Source: CAVPTL01 sp963708725 (GTDB lineage Bacteria > Actinomycetota > Thermoleophilia > Gaiellales > JAICJC01). Taken from it: a stretch of 64,000 nucleotides of DNA. Numbering within the stretch: the stretch's first letter is position 1; each line of letters starts with the position of its first letter. The position numbers were made by a program, and so were the translations under genes. A model generated the notes under the pieces. It searched no databases. It saw nothing but the letters and a program-made list of their open reading frames with translations, and had not been told where the DNA came from. Of this stretch, positions 37,438 through 45,235 are shown piece after piece. The stretch covers positions 124,001 to 188,000 of the forward strand of contig CAVPTL010000014.1 of assembly GCA_963708725.1 (NCBI GenBank), in the 5' to 3' direction.

Positions 37438-38213
37438 GCAGCGTGACGATGGACTCCCGCGGGCCGGTGACCACCCTGACCCTCAACCGTGCCACCACCC
37501 GAAATGCTCTGGGCCCAGCGATGATCCTCGAGCTGACCCAGCTGTTCTCGGCGCTCGCGCGCGACGAGTCACGGGTGATCGTGCTCACCGGCGATGGCGA
37601 TGCGTTCTGCTCCGGAGCCGACATCGACTGGATGCGGGAGAGCCGCACGCTCACCGACGAGGACAACATCGCCGACGCGGCGACCGCCCGCACGATGTGG
37701 GAGATGATCGACACCTGCCCCAAGCCGGTGATCGCGCGCGTGAACGGCCACGCGCTGGGCGGCGGTTCGGGCCTGGTCGCCTGCGCCGACGTCGCGGTCG
37801 CGGTCGACTCGGCCCGGTTCGGGTTCACCGAGGCGCGGCTGGGGCTGATCCCGGCCACGATCTCGCCCTACGTCCTGCGAAAGATCGGCCCCGGGCACGC
37901 CCGCGCGCTGTTTGTCACCGGCCGCCGGTTCGGGGCCGAGGAGGCCCTCCGGATCGGCCTCGTGCACCGGGTGGTGGCCGGCGCCGATCTCGACGCGGCG
38001 GTGGCCGAGGTGGCCGACGACCTGCTGGCCTGTAGCCCCGTTGCGATCGCCGAATCCAAACGACTGCTGCGCGACGCCACGACCTCCCTGGCACTGCCCG
38101 ATCTGCCGGTGCGACTCGCGTCTGTCCGGGCCGCCCCCGAGGCTCAGGAGGGGCTCGCGGCCTTCCTCGAGAAAACCCAACCGGGATGGGTCGTGCGATC
38201 GACCGACTTCTGA
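37434..38213 (+). CDS. Enoyl-CoA hydratase, probable methylglutaconyl-CoA hydratase
   Basis: The 259-residue crotonase follows the carboxyltransferase with a GTGA overlap. It has CSGADIDWMRES, NGHALGGGSGLVACADVAVA, and FTEARLGLIPATISPYVLRKIG; the last is characteristic of 3-methylglutaconyl-CoA hydratases (LiuC/AUH). The Glu found in GGGCE of true crotonases is Ser here (GGGSG), as in that subgroup. It would hydrate the product of the methylcrotonyl-CoA carboxylase in leucine breakdown. Confidence 0.86.
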   Translation: MSSVTMDSRGPVTTLTLNRATTRNALGPAMILELTQLFSALARDESRVIVLTGDGDAFCSGADIDWMRESRTLTDEDNIADAATARTMWEMIDTCPKPVIARVNGHALGGGSGLVACADVAVAVDSARFGFTEARLGLIPATISPYVLRKIGPGHARALFVTGRRFGAEEALRIGLVHRVVAGADLDAAVAEVADDLLACSPVAIAESKRLLRDATTSLALPDLPVRLASVRAAPEAQEGLAAFLEKTQPGWVVRSTDF

Positions 38214-39751
38214 TCGCAAATCGCGGCGAGATCGCCGTCCGTGTGACCCGGGCGTGCCGTGAGCTGGGGATCGAGGTCGCCGCCCTGCATCTCCCCGGCG
38301 AGCAGGGCGAACAGCACGTGCGGTTGGCCGACGTGGCGGCCACCATCCCGTCGTTTCTGGACGCCGACGCGATCCTGGAAGCCGCCGTCACGATGGAGGC
38401 CGACGCGATCCACCCCGGGTACGGCTACCTGGCCGAGAACAGCGGTTTCGCCGAGCGCGTCGACGCTTCCGGCGTCACCTGGGTTGGCCCACCGGCCGCC
38501 GCCATGCGCGCGGCCGGCGACAAGCTCTCCGCGCGCAGGCTGGCCGAGGCGGCGGGTGTCCCGGTGGTTCCCGGGTATGGCGGTGTCGATCTGACCGACG
38601 CGACCCTGACATCCGAGGCCATGCGACTCGGATTCCCGTTGCTGGTCAAGGCCGCCGGCGGAGGCGGCGGGCGTGGCATCCGACGCGTTGCCGCAGCCGC
38701 AGACATCGAGACGGCGCTCGCATCCTCGCGGCGCGAGGCGGCGGCGGCATTCGACGACGACCGCGTGTATCTCGAATGCGAGCTTGGCAGCGCCCGCCAC
38801 GTCGAGGTGCAGCTCCTGGCCGACCGCCACGGCAACGTGATCCACCTCGGCGAACGTGACTGTTCCGCACAGCGCCGACACCAGAAGATCATCGAGGAGG
38901 CACCCTCCCCGGCCGTCGACGCCGATCTGCGAGCCGAGCTGGGCGCCGCCGCGGTGGCGATCGCTCACGCCGCAGCCTATGAGAGCGCGGGTACCGCCGA
39001 GTTCCTGTTGCTGGAGGACGGGAGCTGGTACTTCCTGGAACTCAACGCCCGGCTCCAGGTCGAACACCCGGTGACCGAGCTGGTGATGGGCATCGATCTG
39101 GTACGAGCGCAGCTGGCGATCGCCGACGGCGATCGGCTCGAGTGGTCACAGGCCGACATCTCACCGACCGGCCACGCGATCGAGTGCCGGATCTACGCCG
39201 AGGACCCGGCGGCGGGGTTCGTCCCCGCGACCGGAACGCTCGTGCGGTTCGAGATCCCGGCGTGGCCCGGGGTGCGGCTCGATGCGGGCATCGCCGCGGG
39301 ATCTGACGTCGGCCTCGAACACGACCCGATGCTCGCGAAGGTGATCGCCCACGCCGAGGACCGCGACGCCTGCATCGAGCGGATGACCGCGGTGCTGCGC
39401 GAGTCGGTCGTGCTCGGAGTGTCCACGAACCTCGGATTCTTGCAGTGGCTTCTGAGCCAGCCGCAGTGGTTGGGCGGCACCGTCGACACCGGCTTCGTCG
39501 AGCGCACCTGGAGCCCCGAGCTGGTGCCACCACTCCCCGCCGACGTCGCCCACGCCGCCGAAGTGGCGACGCTTCCCCCGGCCCGTGGCGCGACTACGGT
39601 ACGCCGGCCACGGTGCCGGTCACGACGGCCGGCGGTTTCATTCAGTACGACGGCTGGCAATACCCGCTCGACGACGACTCTGCGCCAACCGCTGCGTCCG
39701 CGGCCCCAGGCTCGCTTCAGGCGCCGATGCCCGGCACCGTGCTTCGCGTGA
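38186..39751 (+). CDS. Acyl-CoA carboxylase alpha: biotin carboxylase part, ends in a frameshifted tail
   Basis: The biotin carboxylase fold is complete: IANRGEIAVRV, HPGYGYLAENSGFA, VKAAGGGGGRGIRRV (ATP loop), ERDCSAQRRHQKIIEEAPSP, FLELNARLQVEHPVTE and the C-terminal TNLGFLQWLLSQP. It should continue into a linker and a biotinyl domain. In this frame it instead runs into unrelated Arg-rich residues after about 39575 and stops at 39751. The expected continuation is in the frame one base back (see 39613-39921). One missing C in the C5 run at 39575-39579 would explain it exactly. It starts inside the hydratase gene at 38186. Confidence 0.85.
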   Translation: MGRAIDRLLIANRGEIAVRVTRACRELGIEVAALHLPGEQGEQHVRLADVAATIPSFLDADAILEAAVTMEADAIHPGYGYLAENSGFAERVDASGVTWVGPPAAAMRAAGDKLSARRLAEAAGVPVVPGYGGVDLTDATLTSEAMRLGFPLLVKAAGGGGGRGIRRVAAAADIETALASSRREAAAAFDDDRVYLECELGSARHVEVQLLADRHGNVIHLGERDCSAQRRHQKIIEEAPSPAVDADLRAELGAAAVAIAHAAAYESAGTAEFLLLEDGSWYFLELNARLQVEHPVTELVMGIDLVRAQLAIADGDRLEWSQADISPTGHAIECRIYAEDPAAGFVPATGTLVRFEIPAWPGVRLDAGIAAGSDVGLEHDPMLAKVIAHAEDRDACIERMTAVLRESVVLGVSTNLGFLQWLLSQPQWLGGTVDTGFVERTWSPELVPPLPADVAHAAEVATLPPARGATTVRRPRCRSRRPAVSFSTTAGNTRSTTTLRQPLRPRPQARFRRRCPAPCFA

Positions 39752-39921
39752 TGGTCGCCGTGGGCGACCAGGTGCGCGCCGGACAGGAGCTGGTCGTGAT
39801 CGAGGCGATGAAAATGGAGCTGGCCGTGACGGCACCCCGGGATGGGCGCGTGCAGACAGTCAGCGCCACCGTCGGCGCACAGGTCGCGCGCAATCAGACG
39901 CTGGTCGCGTTGGACGACTGA
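39613..39921 (+). CDS. Biotinyl (BCCP) domain of the same alpha subunit, displaced by a frameshift
   Basis: From about 39570 this frame reads PGPWRDYG, then a linker and LQAPMPGTVLRVMVAVGDQVRAG, and the biotin site VIEAMKMELAVTAP (Lys between the two Met residues) and ends TLVALDD. This is the normal C-terminus of acyl-CoA carboxylase alpha chains. A GTG at 39613 could start a separate 102-residue carrier, but without a clear ribosome site. Most likely this is the second part of one gene whose reading frame is broken, truly or by a sequencing slip. Confidence 0.75.
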   Translation: MPVTTAGGFIQYDGWQYPLDDDSAPTAASAAPGSLQAPMPGTVLRVMVAVGDQVRAGQELVVIEAMKMELAVTAPRDGRVQTVSATVGAQVARNQTLVALDD

Positions 39922-40392
39922 TCACTCGCTCTCGGTGATCACGACCTTGTCCATCAGCACCGGCTCGGTGGGGCGGTCACGGCCGTCGCGATCAACGTTC
40001 ACGATCGCAAAGACGGTGTCCATCCCCGACGTGACCTGACCGAAGTTCGTGTGCTTGCCGTCAAGCCACGGGGTGGAGTCGGCGGTCACGATGAAGAACT
40101 GGCTGCCGTTGGTTCCCGGGCCGGCGTTGGCCATGGCCAGCGAGCCCTTGACGATCTTGTGATGGTTGAACTCGTCGCCGAACGTGTACCCCGGGCCGCC
40201 GGTGCCGTCGCCGCGAGGGCAACCGGCCTGCACCATGAAGCCGGGGATCACGCGGTGAAAGGTGAGCCCGTCGTAGTAGCCCTCGTTCGCAAGCTTGACG
40301 AAGTTTGCAACCGTCTCGGGCGCTTCCTCGGGGAACAGCTCCAGGTCGATCTGGCCGAAGCGGGTATGAATCTCAGCGGTGGTTTGTGACAT
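39922..40392 (-). CDS. Peptidyl-prolyl cis-trans isomerase (cyclophilin)
   Basis: The 156-residue single-domain cyclophilin has no signal peptide, so it acts in the cytoplasm. It has VANFVKLANEGYYDGLTFHRVIPGFMVQAGCPRGDGTGGPGY, MANAGPGTNGSQFFI and FGQVTSGMDTV, with the catalytic Arg in FHRVI. I use the ATG at 40392 (SQTTAEIHTRFG); upstream codons lack family similarity. It is convergent with the carboxylase gene; the two stop codons abut. Confidence 0.94.
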   Translation of the reverse strand: MSQTTAEIHTRFGQIDLELFPEEAPETVANFVKLANEGYYDGLTFHRVIPGFMVQAGCPRGDGTGGPGYTFGDEFNHHKIVKGSLAMANAGPGTNGSQFFIVTADSTPWLDGKHTNFGQVTSGMDTVFAIVNVDRDGRDRPTEPVLMDKVVITESE

Positions 40393-40439
40393 CGAGTGGT
40401 GACCTTTCGTGGAGTTCGAAGCTGGCCGCAGGGTAGCGG

Positions 40440-41819
40440 TCAAGCGGGCGCCCCGGCGGGCTTTGGCAGCGCTGCGATCGACGCCAGTGCGCGCTCGATC
40501 TCGGCCTCTGGCAGATCGAAGTCCTCCAGCCGGCCGTGCAGGTAGGCGTCGTAGGCGGCCATGTCGAAGTGACCGTGACCGGACAGGTTGAACAGGATCA
40601 CCTGCTCGATGCCGGCCTCGTCAGCCCGCTTGGCGGCGTCGATCGCGCCCTTGATCGCGTGCGAGGTCTCCGGCGCCGGGATGATTGCCTCCGACCGGGC
40701 GAAGGTGAGTGCGGCCTCGAACACGTCGAGCTGGCCATAGGCCTCGGCTCGGAGCAGCCCGTCGAGCATCAGCTGCGAGATGAGGGGCGCGACGCCGTGG
40801 TAGCGCAGTCCACCGGCGTGGATGCCCGGCGGCACAAAATCGTGTCCGAGCGTGTGCATCGCGACCAGGGGAGTCAGCTGGGCGGTGTCGCCGAAGTCGT
40901 AGCTGTAGGGGCCGCGAGTCAGCGTCGGGCAGGCCGACGGCTCACAGGCGATGATCTCGATCTCGGCGCCGGCGATCTTTTGGCCGATGAAGGGCAGCGC
41001 CAGACCGCCGAAGTTGGATCCGCCTCCCACGCAGCCGATCACGACGTCGACGCCCTGCTCGCCCGCCAGCGCGAGCTGCTTGTGCGCCTCCTGGCCGATC
41101 ACGGTCTGATGCAGCAGCACATGATTCAGCACCGAGCCGAGCGAGTAGCTCGTGTCCTCGCGGGTGGCGGCATCCTCGACGGCCTCCGAGATCGCGATGC
41201 CGAGACTCCCCGGCGAATCGGGACTGGCCTCGAGCATCTGACGGCCGGCGTTGGTATCCGGCGAGGGGCTCGGTACCACGCTCGCGCCCCACGACTCCAT
41301 CATCATCCGCCGATAGGGCTTCTGGTCGTATGAGACCCGCACCATGTAGACCTTGCACTCCAGCCCGAACAGCTGCGATGCCAGCGCCATGGAGCTGCCC
41401 CACTGGCCGGCGCCGGTTTCGGTCGCGATCCGCGTCCGCCCCGCCTTGGCGTTGTAGTAGGCCTGCGCAACGGCGGTGTTGGGCTTGTGCGACCCAGCGG
41501 GAGAGACGCTCTCGTTCTTGTAGTAGATGCGCGACCGCGTGCCGATGGCGCGCTCCAGCCGGTGGGCTCGATGCAGTGGCGTGGGTCGCCACAACCGCAG
41601 CACGTCGAGGATCTCCTCCGGGATGGCGATCTCACGCTCGGTCGAGACCTCCTGCAGGATCAGATCCATCGGAAACAGTGGTGCCAGGTCATCGGGGCCG
41701 ATCGGCTGGCCGGTGCCGGGATGCAGCACCGGCTGGGGCTGGGTGGGCGCGTCGGCGAGCACGTTGTACCAGCTGCGGGGAATCTCGCTCTCGGGCAGAA
41801 AAATCTTGGTGTCAGGCAT
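40440..41819 (-). CDS. TrpB2-type tryptophan synthase beta paralogue
   Basis: The 459-residue PLP enzyme has the features of the TrpB2 group: a longer N-terminal region (PESEIPRSWYNVLAD), RPTPLHRAHRLERAI, PLP-lysine segment SPAGSHKPNTAVAQAYY, ETGAGQWGSSMALAS, and VGGGSNFGGLALPF. TrpB2 enzymes work without TrpA and are thought to salvage indole or act on other substrates. The ATG at 41819 has GGGAG 8 bases upstream. It is far from the trp operon, which has its own TrpB1. Confidence 0.93.
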   Translation of the reverse strand: MPDTKIFLPESEIPRSWYNVLADAPTQPQPVLHPGTGQPIGPDDLAPLFPMDLILQEVSTEREIAIPEEILDVLRLWRPTPLHRAHRLERAIGTRSRIYYKNESVSPAGSHKPNTAVAQAYYNAKAGRTRIATETGAGQWGSSMALASQLFGLECKVYMVRVSYDQKPYRRMMMESWGASVVPSPSPDTNAGRQMLEASPDSPGSLGIAISEAVEDAATREDTSYSLGSVLNHVLLHQTVIGQEAHKQLALAGEQGVDVVIGCVGGGSNFGGLALPFIGQKIAGAEIEIIACEPSACPTLTRGPYSYDFGDTAQLTPLVAMHTLGHDFVPPGIHAGGLRYHGVAPLISQLMLDGLLRAEAYGQLDVFEAALTFARSEAIIPAPETSHAIKGAIDAAKRADEAGIEQVILFNLSGHGHFDMAAYDAYLHGRLEDFDLPEAEIERALASIAALPKPAGAPA

Positions 41820-41899
41820 GGTTGGGTCTCCCTGTATCAGAGGCTTCGGGCCGGCTGCCATTAGGATGCACGGCTGATTGTTCCCGACAACGAGGCGAC

Positions 41900-43387
41900 A
41901 TGCGAATCACAGCCACCCGAACCGCTCTGGAATCCACCCCCGGCGACATGCTCGCAGTCGCCGTGACCAAGCCGGTGGAGCTCTCCGGCCCGCTCGCAAT
42001 CCTCGACAAGGCGCTGGACGGCCAGATCGCCGCGCTGGTCAAGGCCGGTGAGATCCGGGGAGGGCTCGGTCAGGTGACCGTTCTCCACACCGAGGGCTCC
42101 GCAGTGCGGGCGGCGCGGATCGCCGTGGTAGGCCTCGGCCCTGCCGCCGATGCCGGACCCGACCAGGCCCGCCAGGCGGCCGGTGCGGCCGCCCGCTCGG
42201 CGCTGGGAGTGCGGGCGCGGCGGATCGCCTTCGCCGTCGACTCGTTCCCGTTCGACGCCGCCGACGCCACCCGCTATGTGATCGAAGGAGTTTCGGCGGC
42301 TGCGTATCGCTTCGACCGGTATCGCACCAAGGGCGCCAATGAGCGGCCCAAGCCGCTCCAGTCACTCGCCATGGTCGGCGGCGACCGGGCCGCGATCAAA
42401 CGCGCGACCATCGTCACCGAGGCGGTCAGCCGTGCCCGCGACCTTCAGAACACACCGGCGCGCGACATGGGCCCGGCCGAGCTGGCCGATCGCGCCCGTT
42501 CGATCGCCCGCGAGCATTCCGCCGTCACCACACAGGTGCGTGACCAGCGCTGGATCGAGGCCAACGGCATGGGCGCGTTTGCCGCCGTCGCCCAGGCAAA
42601 TGGCGCGCCGGCCCGGCTGATCACAATGCGCTACAGGCCGTCGCGTCCCCGACATCGTGAGGTCGTCCTGGGCCTGGTCGGGAAGGGCGTAACCTTCGAT
42701 TCGGGCGGGCTTTCGATGAAGCCGGCGCGCAGCATGGTGGGGATGAAGTACGACATGTCCGGTGCCGCCGCGGTGATCGAAGCCACCGCCGCGATCGCCG
42801 AGCTGGGACTGCCCTTGAGCGTGATCACGGTGGCCGGAGCGACCGAGAACATGGTCGACTCCAACTCGGTCAAGGTGGGTGACGTGGTCACCGCCAAGAA
42901 CGGCAAGACGATCGAGATCTCAAACACCGACGCCGAGGGCCGGCTGGTGCTCGCTGACTGCCTTCACCACGCTCGTACGCTGGGGGCGACCCATCTCGTC
43001 GACCTGGCCACGCTCACCGGCGCCGTGGTGGTCGCCCTCGGCGACCTGCACGCGGGCGTGATCGGGCGCGACCAGGCCTGGATCGACCAGCTGGTCGAAG
43101 CTGGCGAGCGGTCCGGCGACCACCTGTGGCAGCTGCCACTGCACGAGACCTTCGCGCGTTTCATCCGCTCAGACATCGCCGACATGAGCAACTCGTCGGC
43201 GCTGGGGATGGCGGGCCCGTCGTACGCCGGCCGGTTTTTGCAGGAGTTCGCAGGCGAAGGGCCGTGGGCGCACCTCGACATCGCCGGCACCGCCGATCTG
43301 GCCCGACCGCGCGGCGACGAGTTCGCACGGGGCGGCACAGGATTCGGCGTGCGGCTGCTCGTGGAGCTCGCCGAGTCGTTGTGCTGA
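41900..43387 (+). CDS. pepA: Leucyl aminopeptidase (M17)
   Basis: The 495-residue cytosolic metallo-exopeptidase has two zinc ions in the C-terminal half. Seen are GKGVTFDSGGLSMKPARSMVGMKYDMSGAA and the signature NTDAEGRLVLAD. The N-terminal regulatory domain (1-170) is variable as usual. The ATG at 41900 has GAGG five bases upstream. It diverges from trpB2. The following acyl-CoA dehydrogenase overlaps its end by seven bases. Confidence 0.95.
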   Translation: MRITATRTALESTPGDMLAVAVTKPVELSGPLAILDKALDGQIAALVKAGEIRGGLGQVTVLHTEGSAVRAARIAVVGLGPAADAGPDQARQAAGAAARSALGVRARRIAFAVDSFPFDAADATRYVIEGVSAAAYRFDRYRTKGANERPKPLQSLAMVGGDRAAIKRATIVTEAVSRARDLQNTPARDMGPAELADRARSIAREHSAVTTQVRDQRWIEANGMGAFAAVAQANGAPARLITMRYRPSRPRHREVVLGLVGKGVTFDSGGLSMKPARSMVGMKYDMSGAAAVIEATAAIAELGLPLSVITVAGATENMVDSNSVKVGDVVTAKNGKTIEISNTDAEGRLVLADCLHHARTLGATHLVDLATLTGAVVVALGDLHAGVIGRDQAWIDQLVEAGERSGDHLWQLPLHETFARFIRSDIADMSNSSALGMAGPSYAGRFLQEFAGEGPWAHLDIAGTADLARPRGDEFARGGTGFGVRLLVELAESLC

Positions 43388-44517
43388 GCTTCGACCTCTC
43401 CGACGAGCACCGGCTGTTCCAGTCGACGGTGCGGGAGTTCGCGGAGGGAGCGATCGCGCCGGTGGCCGAGGAGCTCGATCGCACCGGCCGATTCCCACTG
43501 GAGCTGGTTGCAGCCGCCGCCGAGCTCGGGCTGATGGGGATTCCGATCCCCGCCCAGTGGGGCGGCGGGGGAAGCGACACGCTGGCGTATGCCATCGCGA
43601 TCGAGGAGCTGGCGCGGATCGATCAATCGTTTGCGATCACGGTCGCCGCCCACACCTCACTCGGTACAACCCCGATCCTGAGGTTCGGAACCGACGAGCA
43701 GCGCCACCGGTGGTTGCCGCCGCTGGCCACGGGCGAGCGGCTCGCCGCCTTCGGCCTGACCGAGTCCGGAGCCGGCTCGGACGCGGGCGCCACGCGGACA
43801 ACCGCCCGCCTGGAGTCGGGGGAGTGGGTGGTGAACGGGTCGAAGATGTTCATCACCAATGCCGGTACCGAGATCTCCGGACTGGTCACCATCACCGCGC
43901 GCACCGGTGACGACGAGATCTCCAACCTGGTGATCGAAAATGGCGCCGCCGGGTACTCCCAGTCAGAACCGCTGCACAAGATGGGCTGGCGCTCCTCCGA
44001 CACACGCGAGCTGGTGTTCTCGGACTGCCGAGTTGGGGAAAATCAGCTGCTCGGCCCGCGTGGGCAGGGCTTCCACCAGTTTCTCGAGATCCTCGACGGG
44101 GGCCGGATCTCGGTCGCGGCGCTGGGGCTGGGATGCGCCCAGGGAGCGTTCGAACTCGCGGTCGCATACGCCCGCACGCGAGAGCAGTTCGGACGGCCGA
44201 TCGCGAGGTTCCAGGCGATCCAGTTCAAGCTGGCCGACATGGCGACCGAGATCGAAGCCGCCCGAAACCTCGTCTACAAAGCGGCCTGGCTGAAGGATCA
44301 AGGCCGGCCGTTCGCGCACACGGCGGCGATGGCCAAGCTCTACACCGGCGAGCTCTCGCGGCGGGTGTGCAACGAGGCGGTGCAGATCCACGGTGGATAT
44401 GGATTCATGGATGAGTACGCCGTGAGCCGGTTTTATCGCGATCAGAAGGTGCTGGAGATCGGCGAGGGCACCAACGAGGTGCAACGGCTCGTGATCGCGC
44501 GCGGGCTCGGCCTGTGA
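43381..44517 (+). CDS. Acyl-CoA dehydrogenase
   Basis: The 378-residue FAD enzyme introduces a trans-2 double bond and reduces ETF. Motifs are FGLTESGAGSDAGATRTTA, NGSKMFITNAG, HKMGWRSSDTRELVFSDC, YARTREQFGRPI, VQIHGGYGFMDEYAVSRFYRD and IGEGTNEVQRLVIARGL. The GTG start at 43381 lies inside the pepA end. The set resembles short/branched-chain enzymes (isobutyryl-, butyryl- or isovaleryl-CoA); exact specificity is open. Confidence 0.93.
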   Translation: MLSFDLSDEHRLFQSTVREFAEGAIAPVAEELDRTGRFPLELVAAAAELGLMGIPIPAQWGGGGSDTLAYAIAIEELARIDQSFAITVAAHTSLGTTPILRFGTDEQRHRWLPPLATGERLAAFGLTESGAGSDAGATRTTARLESGEWVVNGSKMFITNAGTEISGLVTITARTGDDEISNLVIENGAAGYSQSEPLHKMGWRSSDTRELVFSDCRVGENQLLGPRGQGFHQFLEILDGGRISVAALGLGCAQGAFELAVAYARTREQFGRPIARFQAIQFKLADMATEIEAARNLVYKAAWLKDQGRPFAHTAAMAKLYTGELSRRVCNEAVQIHGGYGFMDEYAVSRFYRDQKVLEIGEGTNEVQRLVIARGLGL

Positions 44518-45047
44518 GCCATGTCGACTGGGCGATCGCGGGCGGAATCGCCCTGGCGATCGCCATCGCGCTGGGGACGATCGTCAACCGCATGGTGCCT
44601 GCGGGCACGCCGCGCCGCACCGTCGAGGACAGTGCATTGCTGCTCGGCTGCGCCGCGCCCGCGCTGGCGGTCTTCGGCTACTACCTCCACCATCGACTGC
44701 TCGCGGGCGTTGCGATCATCGCGGTGGCCTACGGCGGCTACTTCCTGATCCGGATGCGGCAGCTGCGGCGGGCCAACCGCGACGGTGTGCGACGGCTGCT
44801 CGGCCTCGACCGCGATGCGACGTTTGGCGAGGTCGTCTCGCAGGTGGAGAAGATCGAACCGCAACCGTTGACGACCACCAGCCGGCTGGTGCTCGCCCTG
44901 GCCGCGGCGATGGTGGTGATCGTTGGATACGCGCTGGATCGTTTCGACACCGCCCTGATCGGGCTGGCCATCGGCGTGGCCGAAACGACCGCCCGTCCCG
45001 CCTTCCGACGCGCCCTCGCAACGAAAGTCCGCGACATAGGCCACTGA
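44514..45047 (+). CDS. Hypothetical membrane protein coupled to the acyl-CoA dehydrogenase
   Basis: I do not recognise it. The 177 residues show four or five hydrophobic helices (WAIAGGIALAIAIALGTIV; ALLLGCAAPALAVFGYYL; LLAGVAIIAVAYGGYFLI; LVLALAAAMVVIVGYAL) with a charged loop between (RMRQLRRANRDGVRRLLGLDRDATFGEVVSQVEKIEP). Its GTG overlaps the dehydrogenase stop by four bases. The stop codon TGA (45045-45047) lies within the left arm of a long inverted repeat. Confidence 0.7.
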   Translation: MSHVDWAIAGGIALAIAIALGTIVNRMVPAGTPRRTVEDSALLLGCAAPALAVFGYYLHHRLLAGVAIIAVAYGGYFLIRMRQLRRANRDGVRRLLGLDRDATFGEVVSQVEKIEPQPLTTTSRLVLALAAAMVVIVGYALDRFDTALIGLAIGVAETTARPAFRRALATKVRDIGH

Positions 45048-45170
45048 GGCTGGTCCTCGCCGTCTCTGGCGGCGTCCCACGTGGTGATGCGGTGCTCAAC
45101 GTGCCTTTGGCACGCCTCCGCTCCTCTCACCACTCGATCCTTGCCAGAGCCGGCGAGTCCTGCGCCTCAG
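45044..45170. repeat. Nested inverted-repeat structure of 127 nt between convergent genes
   Basis: Outer arms CTGAGGC (45044-45050) and GCCTCAG (45164-45170) enclose a 15-bp stem (45056-45070 with 45143-45157, one mismatch), then GTGGTGA/TCACCAC (45081-45087 with 45127-45133), GCGG/CCGC (45089-45092 with 45118-45121) and a CGTGCC-TTT-GGCACG hairpin (45100-45114). All arms are correctly nested, so the strand folds into one branched-free rod. The rest of the 185-base gap holds copy 2 of the 33-bp palindrome. Confidence 0.8.
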
Positions 45171-45204
45171 GGCGCCGGTCGCATTCGATGGTGGACGGGC
45201 GGCG

Positions 45205-45235
45205 TGAATAAATGGTGCCTGGCACCATTTATTCA
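45205..45235. repeat. 33-bp palindrome, copy 2
   Basis: The sequence matches copy 1 (16414-16447) over 34 bases from 45202. The arms TGAATAAATGGTGCC and reverse complement flank a single T at 45220; the outermost pair of copy 1 is lost. The TGA stop of the threonine dehydratase gene (minus 45235-45233) is in the right arm, at the same place as in copy 1. Confidence 0.9.

Noticed and set aside
41330..41899. Upstream extension of the leucyl aminopeptidase frame
   Set aside because: It is antisense to trpB2; the ATG at 41900 has a ribosome site and a family-like N-terminus.
45044..45235. T-box or other riboswitch for ilvA
   Set aside because: The structure lies downstream of ilvA, not in its leader, and no T-box motif or specifier loop is seen.
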